Below are positions 59,301 to 64,000 of a stretch of DNA of 64,000 nt, piece after piece. The DNA is taken from positions 62,001 through 126,000 of the forward strand of contig CALFZO010000187.1 in assembly GCA_937952305.1 (NCBI GenBank). The letters run 5' to 3'. The position numbers and the translations under genes are program-made. The stretch comes from an uncultured Anaerolineales bacterium (GTDB lineage: Bacteria > Chloroflexota > Anaerolineae > Anaerolineales > UBA6663). Position 1 is the first letter of the stretch. Every line of letters starts with the position of its first letter. The notes below the pieces were generated by a model. It was not told where the DNA came from. It saw only the letters and a list, made by a program, of their open reading frames with translations, and did no database searches.

Positions 59301-59316
59301 TCCGGCGAAAGCCGGA
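59301..59316. repeat. Short hairpin repeat element, copy B
   Basis: TCCGGC-GAAA-GCCGGA, a perfect 6-bp stem with a GNRA-type loop, preceded by GCGTCAC and followed by ATCC. It is the same type of element as copy A at 22917. It lies in the 186-bp gap before the cupin gene, where I see no clear promoter. Confidence 0.5.
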
Positions 59317-59400
59317 ATCCGGCCGATCCCGCCGGACTCTGGACCTGGCTTGCCCCGGGGTAACATCAACGCGTGCGGAAATAGTAAGAAGGAGACGCCG

Positions 59401-59796
59401 ATGCCCATGACCACCGTCATCGAATACTGGGACAGCCATCCGCTGGATCTGAAAGATCCTCAGGGCCGCTTTCAGCGGTCGGAATGGAATTACTTCCTCG
59501 TTGACCAGGCGGCGGGCGTCCTGATGGGTTACTGGCTGGCCGAGGCCGGGCACGAAGATTTAGGCGAGGACGACTTCGCCGAGGTCTTGCACGTCATCAG
59601 CGGGCGCCTGTACGTCACCGATAACGGCGAAGAGCAAGAGGCTGGGCCAGGGGACACCGTTGTGGTGAAGCCGGGCCGCCCGCTGCGCCTCGCCGTGCGT
59701 GAGCCGACCCGCGCCTTCTTCGTTTGCTACCACATGAGCGACCCGGTCGGTTACGAGACCATGGTGCGTCAGGCGATGGCCGCGAAGGGCTTGTAG
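59401..59796 (+). CDS. Cupin-domain protein
   Basis: 131 residues with GGAG before the ATG. The region EVLHVISGRLYVTDNGEE and PGDTVVVKPGRPLRL is the double-stranded beta-helix. The usual first H-x-H is not seen, so metal binding is uncertain. It may bind or isomerise a sugar. It lies just ahead of the second PcRGLX-like gene. Confidence 0.75.
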   Translation: MPMTTVIEYWDSHPLDLKDPQGRFQRSEWNYFLVDQAAGVLMGYWLAEAGHEDLGEDDFAEVLHVISGRLYVTDNGEEQEAGPGDTVVVKPGRPLRLAVREPTRAFFVCYHMSDPVGYETMVRQAMAAKGL

Positions 59797-59816
59797 CTCT
59801 GGGCAGCGGCGGCTTG

Positions 59817-62003
59817 TTGAGCCTGCGCCTCGAATTGGAGGAGCCGGCCGGCCAATCGCGCCGGCGTTGGCCGGTCTGCGGGGGCGTGCCATTCGCCCCG
59901 GCCGCCCTGGCCTCCGACGTCGGTTTGCGCCTGTACGATCCGCTCGGCCGCGAGGTGGTCATGCAGACCCGGCCCCTCGCGCTTTGGCCCGATGGTTCGC
60001 TTCGCTGGGTGTGGCTGGGCTTTCAAGTGGACCTGCCGCCGTTCGGCCACGTTGCCTATGAGCTCGTCGACCGCCCCGGCGCCGAGCGCCAGCCGGCAGC
60101 GCCCGGCGTGGCCGTGAGCCGGGTCCCGGATGGCTTTGCCGTCGACACCGGCCCATTGCGTTTCCTGGCGACGCCCGGCCCCGGCCGCGGGTTGCTGGGC
60201 CAGGTCTGGCTGGCCGGCCAACCGTTGTTGGACGACACGCGCCGGCTCGGTTTTGACCTGGAGGCGGGCGGGCGCCGCTACAGCACAGCTTGGGGCCAGG
60301 TGACGCAGATCGAGGTTGAGGAAACCGGTCCTGTGCGCGCGGTGCTCCACGTGCGCGGCGATCATCGCAGCACCGACGGCGGGCGCCTCTTCGGTTACGA
60401 CTTGCGGTTGTACGCGTATGCCGGTCTGCCGTGGCTGGAGGTTGAATACACTTTCATCAACGACGCCGACGCGCCGGAGACAGAATTGGCCAGGCTTGGA
60501 GTCGAGTTGCGCCTGCAGGCTCCGGAGACCGATCCCGGACGGCCAGCAACACTCTACCTGGCCGCGCCACAGTCATCGGATGTAGCCGCCGGAGACGACG
60601 ATGGGTCGGCCTTGACCGGTGTGGCGGGTTGGATGGCCGCCGGCGATGACCGGGCGAGCCTGGCGGTGGCCGTCAAGGGTTGCGCGCAATTGGCCCCGAA
60701 GCGCTTTCATCGGGAGGGGGCTCGCCTGTGCGTAGACCTGTGGCCGGCCGAGGCCGGGCCGTTGCGCTGGCATCAGGGCATGGCGCGCACGCACCGGATG
60801 CTCTGGTGGTTCCACACCGGGCGGGATTGGGAGCCGGCCAGCCGGTCAGTGTGCGCGGCCTACGCGGCCGCCCCCCTGGCGTGGACTCCGCGCGCCTGTA
60901 GCGAGACCGGCGCGCTCGGGCCGCTGCTGGCGCCGGAGGCGTGTCCCCTCCCGGAGCTTGAGGCCGCGCTGCACGGCCAGTTTGAGTTGTGGCACTCCAC
61001 TAACCGGGCCTTGGGTTTCCTGGATTACGGCGACTTTCCGCAGACGGCGCAGTTCTGGAAAGAGGCCGGCTACATGGGCAACAACCAGCTAGACCTGGTC
61101 CATGCCCTGGCCCTGCAGTATGCCCGGACCGGCCAGCGGCGCTACTACGACGATCTGGAGGCGGCGGCCTGGCACCTGATGGACGTGGATGTGATCCATC
61201 ACACCACCCATGATCCGCTGGAGCTGGGCGGAGCGCGCATGCAGGGCACTGGCCACGTGCAGTACAACTGCGAAGGGCTGGCGGACGTCTCGGTGGCGCC
61301 GTCCCAGATATGGGTGGAGGGTCTGCTGGAGTATTACTATCTCAGCGGCGCGCCTCGCGCGTTGGAGATTGCCCGGGGCATAGGCGAGTGCCTGCTGCGC
61401 ATGCTGGCGCGCGGCTGGGCGCAGCCACCGTACCATGTAGCCTGGCACGGATCGCGCGACAGCGGCTGGCCCCTGATCGCCCTGAGCGCGCTCTATGAGG
61501 CCACCGGCGAGGCGCGCTGGCTAGCAGGGGCGCGTCAGATCGTGGACGCCCTGCTGGCGGCGCAAGGTGAGGACGGCGGCTGGGATATGTGGTTCGGCTG
61601 GCGGCGGTGCCTCTCGGCCCTGCACCTGGGGATCACGCTGACCGCGCTGAGCCGCTACCACGCCCTCACGGGCGAGGCGCGGGTTCGCGCGGCGTTGCTG
61701 CGCGCCGCGGACGCCCTCGTGGCGCGCTGCGCCTTCCCGGAGGGCGTGCTCATCTACGTCGACGCGCCGGGCTATCGCTGGAACTATTACAGCGGCGTCG
61801 CCTTTGAGGCGCTCGGCTACGCCTGGGCGCTGACAGACGACCTGCGTTACCTGCGCGCCGCCCGGCTGGCGCACCGGCGCGCGCTGGCCCGCGACCGACG
61901 CCGGCCGCTGAACGGCGCCGGCTTGGCCGACCTTTGGCGCGGCACGCTGCGCTATCTCTACTGGGCCGAACGCGCCGGCCTGCTGGCTGATCTGCCGGGG
62001 TGA
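59817..62003 (+). CDS. PcRGLX/YetA-like protein (PL26-like), copy 2
   Basis: 728 residues if the TTG at 59817 is used; there is no ATG in frame near the expected start. Alignment with copy 1 (LRLELEEPAG against LTLLVEEPSG) places the start here or at the TTG one codon earlier. Shared segments are WPDGSLRWVWLGF, YTFINDADAP, RWHQGMARTHR, LDYGDFP, DVDVIHHTTHDP and RDSGWPLIALSALY. It has no signal peptide. The two copies probably arose by an old duplication and may act on related rhamnogalacturonan-like fragments. Confidence 0.83.
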   Translation: MSLRLELEEPAGQSRRRWPVCGGVPFAPAALASDVGLRLYDPLGREVVMQTRPLALWPDGSLRWVWLGFQVDLPPFGHVAYELVDRPGAERQPAAPGVAVSRVPDGFAVDTGPLRFLATPGPGRGLLGQVWLAGQPLLDDTRRLGFDLEAGGRRYSTAWGQVTQIEVEETGPVRAVLHVRGDHRSTDGGRLFGYDLRLYAYAGLPWLEVEYTFINDADAPETELARLGVELRLQAPETDPGRPATLYLAAPQSSDVAAGDDDGSALTGVAGWMAAGDDRASLAVAVKGCAQLAPKRFHREGARLCVDLWPAEAGPLRWHQGMARTHRMLWWFHTGRDWEPASRSVCAAYAAAPLAWTPRACSETGALGPLLAPEACPLPELEAALHGQFELWHSTNRALGFLDYGDFPQTAQFWKEAGYMGNNQLDLVHALALQYARTGQRRYYDDLEAAAWHLMDVDVIHHTTHDPLELGGARMQGTGHVQYNCEGLADVSVAPSQIWVEGLLEYYYLSGAPRALEIARGIGECLLRMLARGWAQPPYHVAWHGSRDSGWPLIALSALYEATGEARWLAGARQIVDALLAAQGEDGGWDMWFGWRRCLSALHLGITLTALSRYHALTGEARVRAALLRAADALVARCAFPEGVLIYVDAPGYRWNYYSGVAFEALGYAWALTDDLRYLRAARLAHRRALARDRRRPLNGAGLADLWRGTLRYLYWAERAGLLADLPG

Positions 62004-62020
62004 GGCGGGTCAGCGCGGGG

Positions 62021-62884
62021 TTAGGCCGGCAAACGGAAGAGTTTCTGCTCGGCGGCGTAGGCGATCAGGGCCTCACGCGCCTCAGCCGTCATCGGCGTGA
62101 AAGCTTCGCAGGCCCGCAGGACGGCCGGGAGCAGGCGCGTGTCGCCACTGGTGCACAGGCCGGTCACGTCGTGGGAGAGGACGAAATCGACGGCCCGCTG
62201 GAGGTCGGCCGGCTCGGTCCACGGCTCGTAGCCTACCGTCCAGGGCCCCACCAGGTGCCCGCCCCACGGCCCGCGCGCGATGGATTTGATGATCATCACG
62301 CCGACGTCGCGGGCGCGGCACTCGCGCAGCAGGGCTTCGGCCTCGCGCCGGTACTCGGCGTGGGTGAGCTGGATGAAATTGAGCGGGAACAGGACCGAAT
62401 CGAAATCGAAGCGCCGCAGGGCCTCGCGGAATACGGCCGGCGTCTGGAGCCCGTGGCCCGTGATACCGATCGAGCGGGTCAGCCCGGCGGCGCGGGCCTC
62501 CACGATGGCCTCCAGGGCGCCGCCCGGCCGGGTGACAGCGTCCAGTTCGTCGAAGGTGGTCACGGCGTGGAGCTGGTACAGGTCGAAGCGCTCCACGCCG
62601 AGCCGGTCTAGCGACCGGCGCAGTTCGGCCGCCGCGGCCTCCCGGTCGCGCTGCTGGGTCTTGCCGCCCAGGAAAAAGCGCTCCCGGTGGCGAGCCAGCC
62701 ACGGCGCCAGACGTTCCTCGGCGTTGCCGTAGGACGGAGCGACGTCGATGTGGTTCACGCCCTGGGCCAGGACACGTTCCATGGCGGCGTCGACTGTCGG
62801 TTGATCGGCGTAGGCGAAGGCGAAGGCGCCGAGGATGGCGACGGTGCTCAGATGGCCGGTGCGGCCAAAGCGGCGGAGTTCCAT
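62021..62884 (-). CDS. Aldo-keto reductase
   Basis: 287 residues, a more distant relative of the tandem pair. The tetrad is Asp47, Tyr52, Lys75 and His106 (IDVAPSYGNAEE, GGKTQQ, LYQLHAV). The C-terminal part (MTAEAREALIAYA) is short. It converges on the end of the PL26-like operon with a 17-bp gap. The 130-bp gap upstream to the next gene shows nothing notable. Confidence 0.88.
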   Translation of the reverse strand: MELRRFGRTGHLSTVAILGAFAFAYADQPTVDAAMERVLAQGVNHIDVAPSYGNAEERLAPWLARHRERFFLGGKTQQRDREAAAAELRRSLDRLGVERFDLYQLHAVTTFDELDAVTRPGGALEAIVEARAAGLTRSIGITGHGLQTPAVFREALRRFDFDSVLFPLNFIQLTHAEYRREAEALLRECRARDVGVMIIKSIARGPWGGHLVGPWTVGYEPWTEPADLQRAVDFVLSHDVTGLCTSGDTRLLPAVLRACEAFTPMTAEAREALIAYAAEQKLFRLPA

Positions 62885-63014
62885 GGGTCACCTGCCTCAA
62901 GCGTTCTGAGAAGCGATCCGGGGCTGCCTCGAACGGAAGGTGATGATACTGGCCAACGACGTGCTGATCCGGGCAGGTGGGCCTGGCCGGCGGCTGGCTG
63001 GGGCACGGCGGACC

Positions 63015-64000
63015 TCAGTCGTCGCCGGAGCTTTCAATGAGACGCACGTCGTCGAACCAGGCGGTGCCGGTGGAGCCGGGGGTCGTCGTCAGCACGATCC
63101 GGCAGGCGTAAATATAGCGCGGCAGGGGCGGCACCGCCAGGCTCAGGCGCGTCCAGGTGCGGGTGCCGGCCAACGGCGGCGACGTCACTCGGCTCATGAA
63201 GCCCATGTCGCCGTTCCATTCCAGTGCGAGGCAGACCCCGCCGGTCAGCGCGTCGGTCTTAACCCAGGCGGAGAGCTCATAAGCCTTGCCTGCCACGGCC
63301 TCGTAGGCCCGCCCCTCGTCCTTGAGGACGCGCCGCAGGGCGGGCAGGCACGGCCCGGGGGTGGAGCGATGCCAGCGCAGACTGGGCCAGCCGGAGCGGG
63401 TCACGTCGGCGTCGGCCGCGAACTGAGATGGCGGAAAGACCCAACTCACGGGGTCCTCGTCGCAGCCGGCCAGGTGCAGGGGCCGCTCCGGCCGAGCCGA
63501 GCGGATGGCCGGCGTCGCGGCCGGCGCCGAGGTGGGCTGGGCGAATGGCTCAGTGTGGCGCAGGCTGAACATATCGAAGAGCCGGTCGTCCACGTCGATC
63601 GCGCGGACGCAGCACTCATCGGGCGTGACGCTGGTCAGCAGAAAGTGATTGCAGGCGCGCGCCAGGGCGGTCGTTGGGTGGAGATGGGCCCACAACTGGC
63701 TGGGGGGCAAGGTCATGTGGTAGCCCCCGCCGCCCGCAACCAGATAGACGACGCCGGCGGTCCCATCGTATCGCCCGCCGGTCAGCGGATAGGTGCGGTG
63801 GTAGAGCGTGGCGTGCGCACTGTAGACGAGGTGGACGCGAGACCGTTCGAACAGTGGACACAGGCAACGGGTCTGCGGGATCTCATAGTCGTTCGAGCAG
63901 TAGGGCGGATGATGGATGAATACGAACCGCCAGCGGCTGGCCTGGGCCTGGCGCAGGTCGTCTTCCAGCCAGAGCCATTGTTCGGAGCCGGGCCGGTAGT
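63015..64000 (-). CDS. Calcineurin-like metallophosphoesterase with beta-sandwich tail, C-terminal part
   Basis: The frame is open through the right edge, so the N-terminus is missing. The visible part starts GSEQWLWLEDDLRQA, then FVFIHHPPY (a metal-binding His region) and VHLVYSAHATLYHRTYPL, VVYLVAGGGG. This is the pattern of purple-acid-phosphatase-like enzymes. The usual G-H-D-H-N-Y-E-R reads S-A-H-A-T-L-Y-H-R, so one metal ligand is lost. The last about 200 residues form a beta-rich domain resembling a carbohydrate-binding module (LSAWVKTDALTGGVCLALEWNG). Confidence 0.78.
   Translation of the reverse strand, partial: YRPGSEQWLWLEDDLRQAQASRWRFVFIHHPPYCSNDYEIPQTRCLCPLFERSRVHLVYSAHATLYHRTYPLTGGRYDGTAGVVYLVAGGGGYHMTLPPSQLWAHLHPTTALARACNHFLLTSVTPDECCVRAIDVDDRLFDMFSLRHTEPFAQPTSAPAATPAIRSARPERPLHLAGCDEDPVSWVFPPSQFAADADVTRSGWPSLRWHRSTPGPCLPALRRVLKDEGRAYEAVAGKAYELSAWVKTDALTGGVCLALEWNGDMGFMSRVTSPPLAGTRTWTRLSLAVPPLPRYIYACRIVLTTTPGSTGTAWFDDVRLIESSGDD

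Noticed and set aside
1..64000. tRNA, rRNA, CRISPR array or prophage
   Set aside because: Intergenic spaces are short and I found no cloverleaf, array or phage gene; a covariance-model search would be needed to exclude small RNAs fully.

Overview
The window is about 64 kb of GC-rich DNA densely packed with catabolic genes. It has no rRNA or tRNA gene, no transposase, and no recognisable replication or ribosomal gene. The best taxonomic hint is the sugar-binding lipoprotein at 48047-49471. Behind its lipobox it has a linker of repeated Thr-Gln-Val-Val-Lys-Glu units, a style common in Chloroflexota (Anaerolineae, Caldilinea-like). The many PcRGLX/YetA-like proteins, Gfo/Idh/MocA oxidoreductases, ROK regulators and metal-dependent amidohydrolases fit that assignment. 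The assignment is an inference, not a proof.

Layout. (1) 1-387: the end of a DASS-type anion symporter. (2) 403-11127, minus strand: an amino-sugar operon running nagA, nagB, a seven-bladed propeller/LamG protein, a DegT-type sugar aminotransferase, a Gfo/Idh/MocA oxidoreductase, a protein of unknown function, a kelch propeller, a cupin and a deacetylase-like protein. A divergent ROK regulator lies at 11350-12621. (3) 12644-18646, minus: an M20 peptidase, a URO-D-type methyltransferase, a beta-propeller, a polysaccharide deacetylase and a pair of amidohydrolases, one degenerate and one frameshifted. A strong promoter precedes it, facing a divergent promoter for the amidohydrolase at 18788. 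(4) 19579-22806, minus: an AAC(3)-fold acetyltransferase with a ROK regulator, and a C45 peptidase. (5) 23053-28930, plus: enolase-superfamily enzyme, ceramidase-like hydrolase, PIG-L deacetylase, Zn-alcohol dehydrogenase, RraA-like protein and SMP-30 lactonase. (6) 28956-46763, minus: a 16-gene run. It includes KDG-kinase-like and KDPG-aldolase-like genes, an oligogalacturonate-lyase-like protein, two MFS transporters, a corrinoid protein, a nitrilase, two further propeller paralogs, and dehydrogenases, aminotransferase and peptidase. (7) 47074-62003, plus: IclR regulator, ABC sugar importer without its ATPase, tandem aldo-keto reductases, a transglutaminase-like protein, two PcRGLX-like proteins, a SIS protein, a nitrilase and a cupin. 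(8) 62021-64000, minus: an aldo-keto reductase and the C-terminal part of a calcineurin-like phosphatase.

Working model (inference). The locus imports and dismantles acidic, amino- and possibly O-methylated oligosaccharides such as pectin or rhamnogalacturonan fragments, largely inside the cell. Sugars enter through the ABC and MFS carriers. PL22- and PL26-like proteins, dehydrogenases, deacetylases and peptidases process them, and the products drain through KDG/KDPG-type enzymes and NagA/NagB. The most distinctive feature is a three-member family of about 380-residue beta-propellers. One copy sits next to a URO-D-type methyltransferase, one next to a corrinoid protein and one next to a PL22-like lyase. 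This suggests a corrinoid-dependent demethylation branch tied to glycan breakdown. A second recurring theme is pairing of an intact amidohydrolase with a relative that has lost metal ligands. It occurs once as adjacent genes and once as a single fused protein.
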